Below, piece by piece: positions 43,768-52,604 of a stretch of 64,000 nucleotides of DNA; position 1 is the stretch's first letter, and every line of letters starts with the position of its first letter. Origin of the DNA: Rhodohalobacter sp. 614A (GTDB lineage: Bacteria > Bacteroidota > Rhodothermia > Balneolales > Balneolaceae); contig NZ_JAKEDS010000001.1 in the NCBI RefSeq assembly GCF_021462415.1, forward strand, positions 840,273 to 904,272, in the 5' to 3' direction. The position numbers and the translations under genes were made by a program. Below the pieces are notes generated by a model that was not told where the DNA came from, ran no database searches, and worked only from the letters and a program-made list of their open reading frames with translations.

Positions 43768-44109
43768 TTACTTCACTAATTCCAGTAGCTCTTCAGGAAC
43801 ATCCAGATCCATTCGTAGAAGAGTGGAAGCGTGTGTTTTTCCCTGGGCGTCAAGTTTAAGAGAAACCGTTCCGCCGCCGCCAAGACTTTCATGAAGCAGG
43901 AAATTTAATGCCCCGATGTTTGGGAGCTCATACCGCTCGACCTTGCCTTTGCAGATGTGCTTCATGTGGTCTTTTACCCGTTTGGCCGTCAGGTTCTTTT
44001 CCAGGAAAGGGTAGATGTCAGGGTGGCGGGCAATAATCCCCACATTGCTGGCATTTCCTTTGTCGCCGCTGCGGCCGTGGGCAATTTTTAAGAGCTTGAC
44101 TGTGGGCAT
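43768..44109 (-). CDS. Stand-alone AtuA-like C-terminal domain protein
   Basis: 113 residues equal to the C-terminal domain of AtuA/DUF1446 proteins, which are usually ~550-600 residues: KIAHGRSGDKGNASNVGIIA near the start and NFLLHESLGGGGTVSLKLD. The N-terminal DUF1446 domain is not encoded next to it, so it is either a separately encoded subunit or works on its own. AtuA-type proteins are linked to acyclic terpene or acyl-CoA catabolism. Domain identity is secure; function here is not. Confidence 0.85.
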   Translation of the reverse strand: MPTVKLLKIAHGRSGDKGNASNVGIIARHPDIYPFLEKNLTAKRVKDHMKHICKGKVERYELPNIGALNFLLHESLGGGGTVSLKLDAQGKTHASTLLRMDLDVPEELLELVK

Positions 44110-44214
44110 GTTTTTTTTGGTGAAAAGTGAAAACGCAAAAGTAAGAAGGAAAATGTATGCCTCTGAATGTATCTAACCAGACGAATAACAGAAAACTGTT
44201 GAAATAAGAATCAG

Positions 44215-45078
44215 CTACTCTCGCATTCTCTTTTTATAGTAATGTATCGTATAAAGTATGGTAAAAATTCCATAACTCAGTAATACTACTTGCAAATTCG
44301 TCATATTGCTGAAGGCTATAAATTCCCTGTCTCCCCGGATAAATTCAAGGCCAAATCGTAATAGTGAATAGCCGCCGGTATGAATAAAGAAAATGAGCGG
44401 GGACTTTTTATCATCCGGCCAGATTTTCTGAAATACCCAGATGATAATCCCAAAAAGGATAAGGTCTCCAAACATTTCATATAACTGAGTGGGATGAAGC
44501 GCTGCACTAACGGTGGAATCAAGCCCCACCAACCCGTGTTCGTAAGACCATTGCCAAGCTGAGCTTGAAACTGAAAAGTCTGTTTCAAATGAAGGAAGCG
44601 ACGTGCCGTATCTTGGAAAATGAACGCCCAGTGGAGAGTCCGTTGCAACTCCATAAGCATCGCCATTCAAAAAACAACCGACTCGCCCCACTGCCTGAGC
44701 AAACAGAATGCCGGGTGATAACAATGAAAAATATTCGAAATAGTTGAGTCCTTTCTTCCGTGTAAAAAACATCCCGCCAAGCATTCCTCCAACCAGCCCG
44801 CCAGTAATACTGTTACCCCCACCGGAAAGATTAAACAACACTGCCGGATTATCCAGAAACAGATCTAAATTCCAGAAAAGATAGTGAGAAAGCCGGGCCC
44901 CAATAAGCGCTCCAAGAATTGACCAGGTAATCAACCCATCAAAAAAATCTACTTCGCCTTTGTATTTTTGAACACGTTTGTAGGATATAAATATTCCTAT
45001 GGCGATAGATATGAGAAAGTAGATCCCTTCATAGAAATGAATTTCATTAAATCCGAGATCGATATGGATAGGGAGCAT
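44215..45078 (-). CDS. lgt: Phosphatidylglycerol:prolipoprotein diacylglyceryl transferase
   Basis: 287 residues with about seven membrane helices. The Lgt signature GRVGCFLNGDAYGVATDSPLG (family pattern GRxGNFxNxE) lies near residue 130, and LGARLSHYLFWNLDLFL, GGGNSITGGLVGGMLG and the C-terminal LRFGLEFIRGDRE match Lgt. It transfers diacylglycerol to the lipobox Cys in the inner membrane, the first step for the many lipoproteins in this window. The signature Asn-to-Cys and Glu-to-Asp changes are unusual, so it may be a divergent second copy. A heptamer array lies ~95 bases upstream. Confidence 0.87.
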   Translation of the reverse strand: MLPIHIDLGFNEIHFYEGIYFLISIAIGIFISYKRVQKYKGEVDFFDGLITWSILGALIGARLSHYLFWNLDLFLDNPAVLFNLSGGGNSITGGLVGGMLGGMFFTRKKGLNYFEYFSLLSPGILFAQAVGRVGCFLNGDAYGVATDSPLGVHFPRYGTSLPSFETDFSVSSSAWQWSYEHGLVGLDSTVSAALHPTQLYEMFGDLILFGIIIWVFQKIWPDDKKSPLIFFIHTGGYSLLRFGLEFIRGDREFIAFSNMTNLQVVLLSYGIFTILYTIHYYKKRMRE

Positions 45079-45172
45079 GAAAAAAATCTGTTTTAGCGTT
45101 AGCCGCTAAAGGTACAAATTTAACTTCATAGCTGTCACGCATTAAATTCTGGAAAAAATTCAGAATGGCCTT

Positions 45173-45249
45173 ACTCAATACTCAATACTCAATACTCAAT
45201 ACTCAATACTCAATACTCAATACTCAATACTCAATACTCAATACTCAAT
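45173..45249. repeat. Tandem heptanucleotide array, 11 perfect copies of ACTCAAT
   Basis: 77 bases of exact 7-base units, the next base also continuing the pattern. It lies between the stop of the SIMPL gene (45260) and the start of lgt (45078), both minus-strand, so it is in the lgt upstream region. Perfect repeats of this length are prone to slippage. Confidence 0.95.
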
Positions 45250-45259
45250 AAAAATATAT

Positions 45260-45979
45260 CTAATCAGACAAGTAATAGACAATCGTAGAAACTACTCTCA
45301 CATTTTTGATGTGCGGATTGTTATTATCCCTGTTATAAATAGAAAATTGTCCCTGGGAAGCTGTTTTTATTTTGCCGAGTTTGCTGTTGGAATCTTCTGC
45401 AAACTTCTGAGCTACTGCCCGTGCCTCTTTCGTGGCCTGTTCAATCATTTCCGGCTTGATATCATTCAGCCTTGTGAATAAATATTCCGGCCGAACCTGG
45501 TATTCATCACCACTAAGAGTAACGCCCTGCTTTCCGAGATCAACCAACTGACTCATAATTTCCCGTACCTGTTCTACATTCTCTGAATAAACCGTGGCTG
45601 TTTGGGAGGCCACATACCTGAACTCAAAATTCTCATTTCCACCATATCGCTGGGCGGATTTATCCGTCAGGAATGGCGTAGAAAAAGTAATTTCTTCCGA
45701 CTCTATTCCATGATTTTCCAAAAAAGACCGGACCAAATTTGCGCTATTTTCCAAAGAAGTATATGTGCCGTCGAGTGTATTACCGGCTTCGGTGAATTGA
45801 ATCGGCCAAATAACAATATCCGCAATATGCTCCTGTTCAGACAGGCCTTTAACCGTTACCGAGCGTTCATACTCTTTTACAGAAATAGCTGCATTGCTGG
45901 CAAAATATCCCACCACAAACAAGCCTAAGAAAATTGAAATCCCAATAACGATAAACCCAAGTTGACTTTTTTCTTTCAT
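45260..45979 (-). CDS. SIMPL domain (DUF541) membrane-anchored protein
   Basis: 239 residues. One N-terminal membrane helix (FIVIGISIFLGLFVVGYFA) is followed by a SIMPL/DUF541 domain (YERSVTVKGLSEQEHIADI, RYVASQTATVYSENVEQV, AVAQKFAEDSNSKLGKIKTA). The family includes BP26/OMP28-type periplasmic channel-forming proteins; most have no known function. It would face the periplasm. It is upstream of the heptamer array and lgt on the same strand. Confidence 0.9.
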   Translation of the reverse strand: MKEKSQLGFIVIGISIFLGLFVVGYFASNAAISVKEYERSVTVKGLSEQEHIADIVIWPIQFTEAGNTLDGTYTSLENSANLVRSFLENHGIESEEITFSTPFLTDKSAQRYGGNENFEFRYVASQTATVYSENVEQVREIMSQLVDLGKQGVTLSGDEYQVRPEYLFTRLNDIKPEMIEQATKEARAVAQKFAEDSNSKLGKIKTASQGQFSIYNRDNNNPHIKNVRVVSTIVYYLSD

Positions 45980-46200
45980 GAAATGGTTGATGAAGTTTTT
46001 TTAAACTAAATGATCTTGAAATTTACACACCGCTTTGTCCTCTCTCAAGTTCGACTTTATTCCGAACCAAAAAAGAAGAAAACTGCGTCTAAACCGTCGT
46101 TGGTTTTTTAAAAACCCGAACTCATATTCTTTAATGATTCTAAACCTGATAAATTGTTCCTGACCCCTATTAAATACAAACATTTTTGAGATAGCATAAA

Positions 46201-46226
46201 AAAAGCCGGGCATTGACCCGGCTTTT
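46201..46226. terminator. Bidirectional Rho-independent terminator
   Basis: AAAAGCCGGG and CCCGGCTTTT form a perfect 10-base stem with a 6-base loop; on the minus strand the stem ends in seven T residues. It is 30 bases past the stop of the esterase gene at 46256. Confidence 0.85.
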
Positions 46227-46255
46227 CAAACTTCATTTCTTAAAGGTCACCACCC

Positions 46256-47545
46256 TTATTTTGATTGGCCGGCCATCCATTCCATAATACTTACAGGACG
46301 TCCATCCAGTTTTACCAGGCTGCCGTCATAATCCCGCCTGGCTTCATTGGCGTGGGAATAAATCCAACTCCAGTGGCCCGGGTAATGATAACCTTCTCCG
46401 CCAAAAAAGCCGGTAATATCCACCACGTGATCATAATAGGTAAGATGCACATTTGGCGCTCCCGCCTCTTTCAATCGATTATAGACCGGCAATACGGTTT
46501 GATCCGGAACCGTGGTTCCATCATCTTCTGAATGAATAAACCAGATCGGAATATTTTTTACCCGATTCACTTGCGCATCTGTGAAATATGCTCCGCGATA
46601 AGCCAGGGCGCTTGGAAATGCAGCAGCAAAAAAATTGGGATATTCAATGAGCAGTTTAAAGGTCAAATAGCCTCCGTTCGAACATCCGCCAACATAGATA
46701 CGATCTGTGTCAACATTCGGATGCATCGAAATATAATAGTCAACAAGCTCCTTCACTGCTTCGAAGTAAATGTCGTCTACCTGGCCACTGGTTGATCCTT
46801 CGCCACTGTCCATCCAGCGTGTTGGTGTTTGTGGAACCAGAACAAAAGCTCCATCAAAAATGGCTTGTATTTCATCTGATGCGTAATTAGCGGCCCGGTT
46901 AGCAATAAGCGGAATAGATGGATCCGTTCCCCCTTCACCACCGCCGTGCAGCCAAATAATGAGCGGAGATTTTCCATCGGCCTCTTCAGGCACATAGGAA
47001 GCGTATGACATGTTTATTCCTTTTCCATCTGAAAATTTTCCTGAAAGATCGAATCGATCAATGATCGGCATAATTCTATTCACTTCCTGGTTCCACACCT
47101 TTCCGTTTGCTTCATCCCTGATGGTCATATCATAATTGATCCAGCTGTTTCCTCTGCAACCTTCTGCCTGTGAATATTGAATAGGTGAGCCGATGGGTTG
47201 ATTGGGAGCCACCGCTAATACCAATGTAGCATAATCGCCTTCTTCCAGCCTGGTTCCTTCGGCATCGGATACATACCCTGCAATTACTGTCCGGCTTCCC
47301 AAAACCTGACCGGCAGGGATTGATGCACAATCATCTGATCTTTGGACCATTACTTTATAATCGTCTGTATTCACTGTCGTGGCGGGCTCATCTAAGGATA
47401 AAATGACCTTGCTTACAGCCGGGCCCCAGTCATAGCCTTCAATAACAATACCGTACTCGCCGCCGGCTGGAGATATTGCAGCAAAAACTCCATTCGATAC
47501 GGCAAATAATACAATGACAAATAATAGAAGTATATTTTTTTTCAT
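46256..47545 (-). CDS. Secreted alpha/beta-hydrolase (prolyl-oligopeptidase/PHB-depolymerase-like esterase)
   Basis: 429 residues from ATG 47543-47545, which directly opens a signal peptide (ILLLFVIVLFAVSNGVFA); GTG 47578 would add 11 residues. An N-terminal beta domain (~25-165) precedes the hydrolase fold: oxyanion segment IIWLHGGGEGGTDPS, nucleophile elbow GGCSNGGYLTFK, and downstream IHSEDDGTTVPDQT (acid) and EGYHYPGHWSW (His). The arrangement is like secreted esterases or feruloyl-esterase-type CE enzymes. Substrate unknown. A clear terminator follows. Confidence 0.87.
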   Translation of the reverse strand: MKKNILLLFVIVLFAVSNGVFAAISPAGGEYGIVIEGYDWGPAVSKVILSLDEPATTVNTDDYKVMVQRSDDCASIPAGQVLGSRTVIAGYVSDAEGTRLEEGDYATLVLAVAPNQPIGSPIQYSQAEGCRGNSWINYDMTIRDEANGKVWNQEVNRIMPIIDRFDLSGKFSDGKGINMSYASYVPEEADGKSPLIIWLHGGGEGGTDPSIPLIANRAANYASDEIQAIFDGAFVLVPQTPTRWMDSGEGSTSGQVDDIYFEAVKELVDYYISMHPNVDTDRIYVGGCSNGGYLTFKLLIEYPNFFAAAFPSALAYRGAYFTDAQVNRVKNIPIWFIHSEDDGTTVPDQTVLPVYNRLKEAGAPNVHLTYYDHVVDITGFFGGEGYHYPGHWSWIYSHANEARRDYDGSLVKLDGRPVSIMEWMAGQSK

Positions 47546-47672
47546 AAGATTTTTTGGATTTAATAACATCGATTTCACTCTTTAATCTAAGTAGGCATAT
47601 TTATAAAAGCCAAAAATAGCCTCCCGGTTTCCGAGAAACTGTTATTGTGTCTTTTACTTTTTTTGAACCTGT

Positions 47673-48308
47673 CTAGCGAAAGAAATAACCCACGGTTGCA
47701 GGTTGATGAAGCAACCAGCCCGTAAGGCTGTATCTTGACACATTTGTTGTTAAAACTTCATGCTCAATGATATCGCTCTTAAATAATAAGAGCCGTCTGG
47801 CAATGGGTTCTACTAATATTTCGCCACCATCTTTATAGATTTTTAACTCTCCTCCATCTCCGTTTTTCCAGTGTTCATTCAGGTAGATAAGAACGGTAAT
47901 CTGCCGGTTCGATCGTTCATTAAACTGGTCCAGGTGCCTGTCATAGTGGGAACCTTTTGGATATTTGGCAATGTGAAATTCCGATCCGGAAAGACTCAGA
48001 AAACAAAACCGTTTTAACGATTGAATCAACTCTTCCATCAAACCAAAAAACGGGTCCAGTTTTTTATCGCGGTCTTTTTCAAGCCAATAAATAAAATCAC
48101 CGCGAATGGATGCATTCACCTTAAATTCGCCCGAAGACCCGATTCCCGCCTTTTTCAGTTGATCACCCTGTTCTTTTTCATGAAAGAAATCCATAATAAT
48201 TGTGAATAGCTCATTTGATATAAAATCATCCACTATCACAAAATCATTCAAAGCCAGTTTATCCATCCATTGGATCCACTGTTCTTCGGTATAATGTACT
48301 TGATGCAT
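47673..48308 (-). CDS. 2-oxoglutarate/Fe(II)-dependent oxygenase (prolyl-4-hydroxylase-like)
   Basis: 211 residues of the double-stranded beta-helix fold. The iron triad is HxD in SHYDRHLDQF (near residue 122) and the distal His in IIEHEVLTTN, with the 2-oxoglutarate-binding Arg in SRYSLTGWLL. The strand ITVLIYLNEHWKNGDGGELK is typical of P4Hc oxygenases that hydroxylate proline in a protein such as EF-Tu or ribosomal proteins. Cytoplasmic. The substrate is not known here. Confidence 0.9.
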   Translation of the reverse strand: MHQVHYTEEQWIQWMDKLALNDFVIVDDFISNELFTIIMDFFHEKEQGDQLKKAGIGSSGEFKVNASIRGDFIYWLEKDRDKKLDPFFGLMEELIQSLKRFCFLSLSGSEFHIAKYPKGSHYDRHLDQFNERSNRQITVLIYLNEHWKNGDGGELKIYKDGGEILVEPIARRLLLFKSDIIEHEVLTTNVSRYSLTGWLLHQPATVGYFFR

Positions 48309-48515
48309 TTACTCCAAAATTTATTTTTTTAGAAAGTTGGTAAGCTTGTTTTGTTTTCAGCTTCACTTGGTTCGGCTTCTCATTATACTCAAACTGACGT
48401 CATGTTTTGCACAGTGAAGTAAACCAAAATATATCCGGACTCAATACTCTCCCATAAAGGCTGGATGCCAAAATTATCACTTTCTCCGGTTTTTGGGAAT
48501 AGTTAGTTTAACGTC

Positions 48516-48743
48516 ATGAAATCCGATTTTCTTATTAAACTTGTTCGCGCCCGTATGCCTTACGGCCAATATAAGGGGCGTTATATCACGCAGCTGCCGG
48601 TACATTATTTAGAGTGGTACAGCCGAAAAGGTTTTCCAAATGGACAGCTTGGCCAATATCTCTCCACCATGTTCGAAATAAAAACAAACGGACTGGATCA
48701 TATTCTAAAACCCATCATAAAGCAGTATCGAAATTGGGAGTAA
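48516..48743 (+). CDS. DUF3820 family small protein
   Basis: 75 residues matching DUF3820/QSregVF: MPYGQYKGRYITQLPVHYLEWYSRKGFP, with the conserved MPFGKYKG-like start and YLxWFxxKGFP core (read here as listed in two shorter parts: MPYGQYKGRYITQLP and YLEWYSRKGFP). These small proteins have unknown function. No neighbours in an operon. Confidence 0.85.
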   Translation: MKSDFLIKLVRARMPYGQYKGRYITQLPVHYLEWYSRKGFPNGQLGQYLSTMFEIKTNGLDHILKPIIKQYRNWE

Positions 48744-48932
48744 TTGTCTTAGAGAGCCTCCGAAGCAATCTCTTTTCTTAATATTCTCTTGATTTATATT
48801 CACCACATCTTTTTTAAATACAGGGAATATTTCGTATTAATGAATATAAGTATTGGAAAAGGGGAGATTGCGATTCCCCTCTGGCCATATCAAATAGCTG
48901 CCTGATAATTTTTAACCATAACTTGAGGAGCC

Positions 48933-49703
48933 ATGTCTTTTGAGGGAAAAACTGTAGTTGTAACAGGCGGGGCAAAAGGAATTGGCGCCGGATGTGTAAA
49001 GGTCTTCCATCGTGAGCAGGCACAAGTTGTGATATTGGATGTGGATGAAGAAGCCGGCTCAAAAATAGAAAACCAATTGGGTGACCGGGTACTTTTTCTT
49101 TCTTGTGATATTTCTGATGAAAAGCAGGTCTCCAAAGCGATGAAGAAAGCCGCTGATCATTTTGGAGGGATTGATGTGTTGGTAAATAACGCGGGAATCC
49201 TGCACTATGCAACGGTTACGGAAACAACCGAACAAGCCTGGGATTCGCTCATGAATGTGAATCTAAAAGGTGCCTTTCTCTGTGCAAAACATGCCATTCC
49301 ATACATGCAAAAAGCTGGCAGCGGAGTTGTTGTAAATATGTCCAGTGTTCAGGCTTATGTCGTTCAGGAAAAAGTGGCTGCTTATGTAACGACCAAATCA
49401 GCATTGATTGGCCTCACAAATAGTATTGCGGTTGATTATGCTCCCAACATTCGAAGCGTTGCCATCTGTCCGGGCGGTGTGGATTCAGAACTGAACCGTA
49501 ACGCTTTTCAACAGTCGGCCGATCCCGAAAAAGCCCGACAGGAAACCATAGATATCCATCTTGTAAAACGGATGGCTCAACCCGAGGAGATCGGGGAAAT
49601 GGTTGCCTACGTAGCCAGCGAGAAGGGGTCATTCATCACGGGACAAGCCCTGCGGATTGACGGCGGAATTGGACTGCGTGTAGCCGGAAGTAAAAACGAC
49701 TAA
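48933..49703 (+). CDS. Short-chain dehydrogenase/reductase
   Basis: 256 residues, classical SDR. NAD(P) motif TGGAKGIGAG near residue 11, NNAG at ~87, catalytic Ser in VNMSSVQAY, and YVTTK for the Tyr-x3-Lys pair at ~150. DVDEE after the second strand suggests NAD rather than NADP. It ends with GQALRIDGG, normal for the family. It is 10 bases upstream of an SMP-30 lactonase, so the pair probably oxidises a sugar to its lactone and opens it (fucose, galactose or rhamnose-type oxidation). Confidence 0.93.
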   Translation: MSFEGKTVVVTGGAKGIGAGCVKVFHREQAQVVILDVDEEAGSKIENQLGDRVLFLSCDISDEKQVSKAMKKAADHFGGIDVLVNNAGILHYATVTETTEQAWDSLMNVNLKGAFLCAKHAIPYMQKAGSGVVVNMSSVQAYVVQEKVAAYVTTKSALIGLTNSIAVDYAPNIRSVAICPGGVDSELNRNAFQQSADPEKARQETIDIHLVKRMAQPEEIGEMVAYVASEKGSFITGQALRIDGGIGLRVAGSKND

Positions 49704-49713
49704 CCGGAGGAAA

Positions 49714-50601
49714 ATGAATATTCCAACCATTGAGGCTGAACCTGTTTTAGCACAAAATGCCGTTTTGGGTGAATGCCCGGTTTGGGATGACCGGCAGAGT
49801 TTACTCTTTTGGGTGGATATACTTTCGGGTAATCTTTTTCAATACGACCCGCGGCAGCATAAATGCAGAGTTATTGATATTGGAGAACATATTGGTTCTT
49901 TTGCACTTCGTGAAAAGAATGGTGCTATCTTAGCTCTCAAATCCGGATTTGCCTTCTATGATTTTTATTCGAATAGAATTGAGCGCATGATTAACCCGGA
50001 ATCTCACCTTTCAAATAACCGGTTTAATGATGGTAAATGTGATCCATACGGACGATTTTGGTCAGGAACTCTTTCCTATAATGTAGAAAAAGGTGCCGGC
50101 AGTTTATATACGCTTTCAACGGCAGATCATATCGAAACAAAACTGAAAAATCTCACGATTCCAAATGGTATGGCCTGGCATCTCGGTCGAAAAAAATTCT
50201 ATTTTATTGATTCGACCGACCGAAAAATCTGCCAATTTGATTACGACCCGGCATCCGGCTCTATCAGAAATCGTTCTGTTTTATTTGAATTCCCCACGGA
50301 CGAATCACTTCCAGACGGCATGACTCTTGATGCCGACGGGCATTTATGGGTAGCTCTTTACAACGGATTCAAAGTAGTCCGTATCAACCCTGTTTCTGCT
50401 CAAATAGAATTTCAAGTGGAGCTTCCGGTTCCCCAGGTAACCTCCTGTACTTTTGGAGGTTCAAATATGAATGAACTTTACATTACAACTGCCCGCGAGC
50501 ATATGACCAAGAAAGAAATTGCTGAAGTTCCCCTTTCAGGATCCTTGTTTCGTGCGGTCGTTCCATTTCGCGGATTAAAAGCAGACCGCTTTAAAGGCTG
50601 A
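49714..50601 (+). CDS. SMP-30/gluconolactonase-family lactonase
   Basis: 295 residues, six-bladed propeller. The metal-binding residues lie in LGECPVWDDRQSLLFWVDI (Glu), NNRFNDGKCDPYGRFWSGT (Asn), IPNGMAWHLG (Asn) and DGMTLDADGHLWVAL (Asp), all in the expected order. It hydrolyses sugar lactones. GGAGG stands ahead of its ATG, and the preceding SDR gene is only 10 bases away, so they are co-expressed. The specific sugar is unknown. Confidence 0.93.
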   Translation: MNIPTIEAEPVLAQNAVLGECPVWDDRQSLLFWVDILSGNLFQYDPRQHKCRVIDIGEHIGSFALREKNGAILALKSGFAFYDFYSNRIERMINPESHLSNNRFNDGKCDPYGRFWSGTLSYNVEKGAGSLYTLSTADHIETKLKNLTIPNGMAWHLGRKKFYFIDSTDRKICQFDYDPASGSIRNRSVLFEFPTDESLPDGMTLDADGHLWVALYNGFKVVRINPVSAQIEFQVELPVPQVTSCTFGGSNMNELYITTAREHMTKKEIAEVPLSGSLFRAVVPFRGLKADRFKG

Positions 50602-50777
50602 ACGAATTTATGCTTTTCTGGTCGTTGTCAGGCTAATTTTTTAATTAATAAATCTCCGGAATTTGCTGCTCTAAAAGATCCATCATCTTTGAAGAGTAAA
50701 ATTTTTTATACTTTTTGTAACATTTATTTTACATCACGTAAGAAGTACTATACACTAAAATTAATCTCTGATGTCAT

Positions 50778-51227
50778 ATGTCTAAACAAGAAATATTATC
50801 GTGGACTTCTTTGGGTACAGCGCTTTCCGTCTTATTCTTTTATGTTCTGTTCGTATTTGGCTGGCCTGGTTTCCTGCCGGATTATTCTGATCAGCTTTAT
50901 AATCTTTTCTTTAAGATTTTCTGGATCGCCGTGGCCATTGAATTGGTGCTGGATTTCATCGATAAAAAAAATAAAGTAGATAAAGACGAACGCGATTTTA
51001 TGATTGAAGCATACGGAGTTAAATATGCCTACAATTTTTTGATGATCGCCATCGTCTTTATTCTTGTACAAATTCCATTGTCAGAAGTTTTCGGACAAGT
51101 AAGCGAATTGCATGAGTTACTGGGAAGCAAAAGAGTCATTTTTCACGCACTCTTCATCATCATTCTCACAGCAACTCTTATCAAAAGAGGAACTATGATC
51201 TATTACTACCGAAAAGACTTTGTTTGA
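50778..51227 (+). CDS. Small four-helix membrane protein, hypothetical
   Basis: 149 residues with four hydrophobic segments ([65 protein letters not shown]). The loop [19 protein letters not shown] is charged and cytoplasmic. It resembles small DUF2178-like proteins that are often coupled to an XRE-type regulator. Stop and next start overlap (TGATG). Function unknown. Confidence 0.75.
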   Translation: MSKQEILSWTSLGTALSVLFFYVLFVFGWPGFLPDYSDQLYNLFFKIFWIAVAIELVLDFIDKKNKVDKDERDFMIEAYGVKYAYNFLMIAIVFILVQIPLSEVFGQVSELHELLGSKRVIFHALFIIILTATLIKRGTMIYYYRKDFV

Positions 51228-51439
51228 TGGGAGAAGGAGAAATAACCAATAATATTCGGGTACTTCGATTTCAGCATAATGAAATGACGCAGCAAGAGCT
51301 TGCCGATAACGTTGGGGTCACCCGTCAAACCATTAATGCGCTGGAAGCTGCAAAATACAATCCTTCGCTGGAGCTGGCTTTCAAAATTGCCGATGCATTT
51401 AACAAGCCGCTGGAAGATGTTTTTAAATACCGAAAGTAA
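51227..51439 (+). CDS. XRE-family HTH regulator (YozG-like)
   Basis: 70 residues from ATG 51227. The Cro/cI helix-turn-helix is [22 protein letters not shown], followed by [21 protein letters not shown], the usual small YozG/Xre-only layout. The ATG overlaps the upstream stop (TGATG), so it is coupled to the membrane protein gene. It may regulate that pair. Confidence 0.92.
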   Translation: MGEGEITNNIRVLRFQHNEMTQQELADNVGVTRQTINALEAAKYNPSLELAFKIADAFNKPLEDVFKYRK

Positions 51440-51452
51440 AGAATCCTTCTAT

Positions 51453-52544
51453 TTAAAAAATTCTCGTTACCAGGCGTTCATCTTGTCGCGTTGAATCAAT
51501 CTCAATTTCAAAATTGATGATTCCCAGAACCAACCCTTCTTTGGTAATCACATCCACTTCCCATAATCCCTCTCTTACATTGCTCTTGTAAGTGAATCCT
51601 CTGTAACCCCGATCTCTGCCGCCGGTAATTTCATAACCGATATTGTCTGCAACTTGCCACTCTTCCAGGTCGGGATTGTACCATTTCCATTGGTGTGCCA
51701 CTTCTTTTTGAAGATTGGTTGGTGCAAAAATGGAGGTGAAAACAAAAACATTCGTTCCCGGCTTCTGGCTGTATGTATAGCTGTTATCTCTCCAAAATTT
51801 ATACCATTCCGTTTGCTGGTAGGTTACAACATAGTTTCCATCGGCTTTTTCCACACTGTGTGCAACAATTCCGGTTTCGAGTGCCAGGGGAACGGGAGGA
51901 ATCAGATTAAAATAATAGAAGATGTTGATCATCAGGTAGATTCCAGCTACCAAACCAAGTGTTTTTCCCTCGTTAATTTCTCTGCGGGTTGATGGGCTGA
52001 CAGCATAAATGTATATGATAAGGGCCATCGTGGTGCCGAGGCTAACCAAACCCGACACTATAAAAATAAAAGTGCTCATCTGCTTGATCAGCACCGGGAT
52101 GAAAAACGTACAAAACGTAAAATTTACAAAGAAATACGCGCTGAATTGCAGGTATTTGTTAGATATTCGTTGTTTCAGCAATTCATTACCAAACAAAAGA
52201 ATCACCAAAATGACGAAAAATGAAATGGTTTTTGAAAACGATACACTTCGGGAATAGTAAATCACAAAAGCACTGCACAAAGCTCCCAGGAAAAATTGAA
52301 TGGCCAATGGAAGGTACTCCTCATATTTTTCAAAGAAGGTTTGTTTCCATTTGCCATCATCTGCCACATTAAACATGTAAATGGACAAACTCAGCATCAC
52401 CATATAAGTGGAAAGAATGGTTCGGTCATAAAGGCGATCAATGCGGCCGAGGGTAAGTGAATCCCAAATAAAACCACCAATAAAGAAGAGCACCGGTAAA
52501 GATTTTTGATGCCTCCGAACGAAGGCTCGAAAACGGCTGATCAT
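51453..52544 (-). CDS. DUF2914 domain membrane protein
   Basis: 363 residues. Roughly seven membrane helices in the first 220 residues (SLSIYMF..., FFLGALCSAFVIYYS, FFVILVILLFG, FIFIVSGLVSLGTTMALIIYI, LVAGIYLMINIFYYF) are followed by a C-terminal DUF2914 domain: VAHQWKWYNPDLEEWQVAD, then GYEITGGRDRGYRGFTYKS and LWEVDVITKEGLVLGI. The domain likely sits outside the inner membrane. Function unknown. Confidence 0.87.
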   Translation of the reverse strand: MISRFRAFVRRHQKSLPVLFFIGGFIWDSLTLGRIDRLYDRTILSTYMVMLSLSIYMFNVADDGKWKQTFFEKYEEYLPLAIQFFLGALCSAFVIYYSRSVSFSKTISFFVILVILLFGNELLKQRISNKYLQFSAYFFVNFTFCTFFIPVLIKQMSTFIFIVSGLVSLGTTMALIIYIYAVSPSTRREINEGKTLGLVAGIYLMINIFYYFNLIPPVPLALETGIVAHSVEKADGNYVVTYQQTEWYKFWRDNSYTYSQKPGTNVFVFTSIFAPTNLQKEVAHQWKWYNPDLEEWQVADNIGYEITGGRDRGYRGFTYKSNVREGLWEVDVITKEGLVLGIINFEIEIDSTRQDERLVTRIF

Positions 52545-52604
52545 AAATCAATCTCTCTTTTATTGATTTGATAACAACCGCTTCTAAATTTTTTGTTTGG
52601 AAAG

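Noticed and set aside
45173-45249. Possible CRISPR array
   Set aside because: Units are seven bases with no spacers; no cas genes nearby. It is a simple tandem repeat.
46001-46213. Open reading frame of 70 codons on the minus strand
   Set aside because: It overlaps the strong terminator at 46201-46226, has no good ribosome binding site, and shows no protein-like composition.
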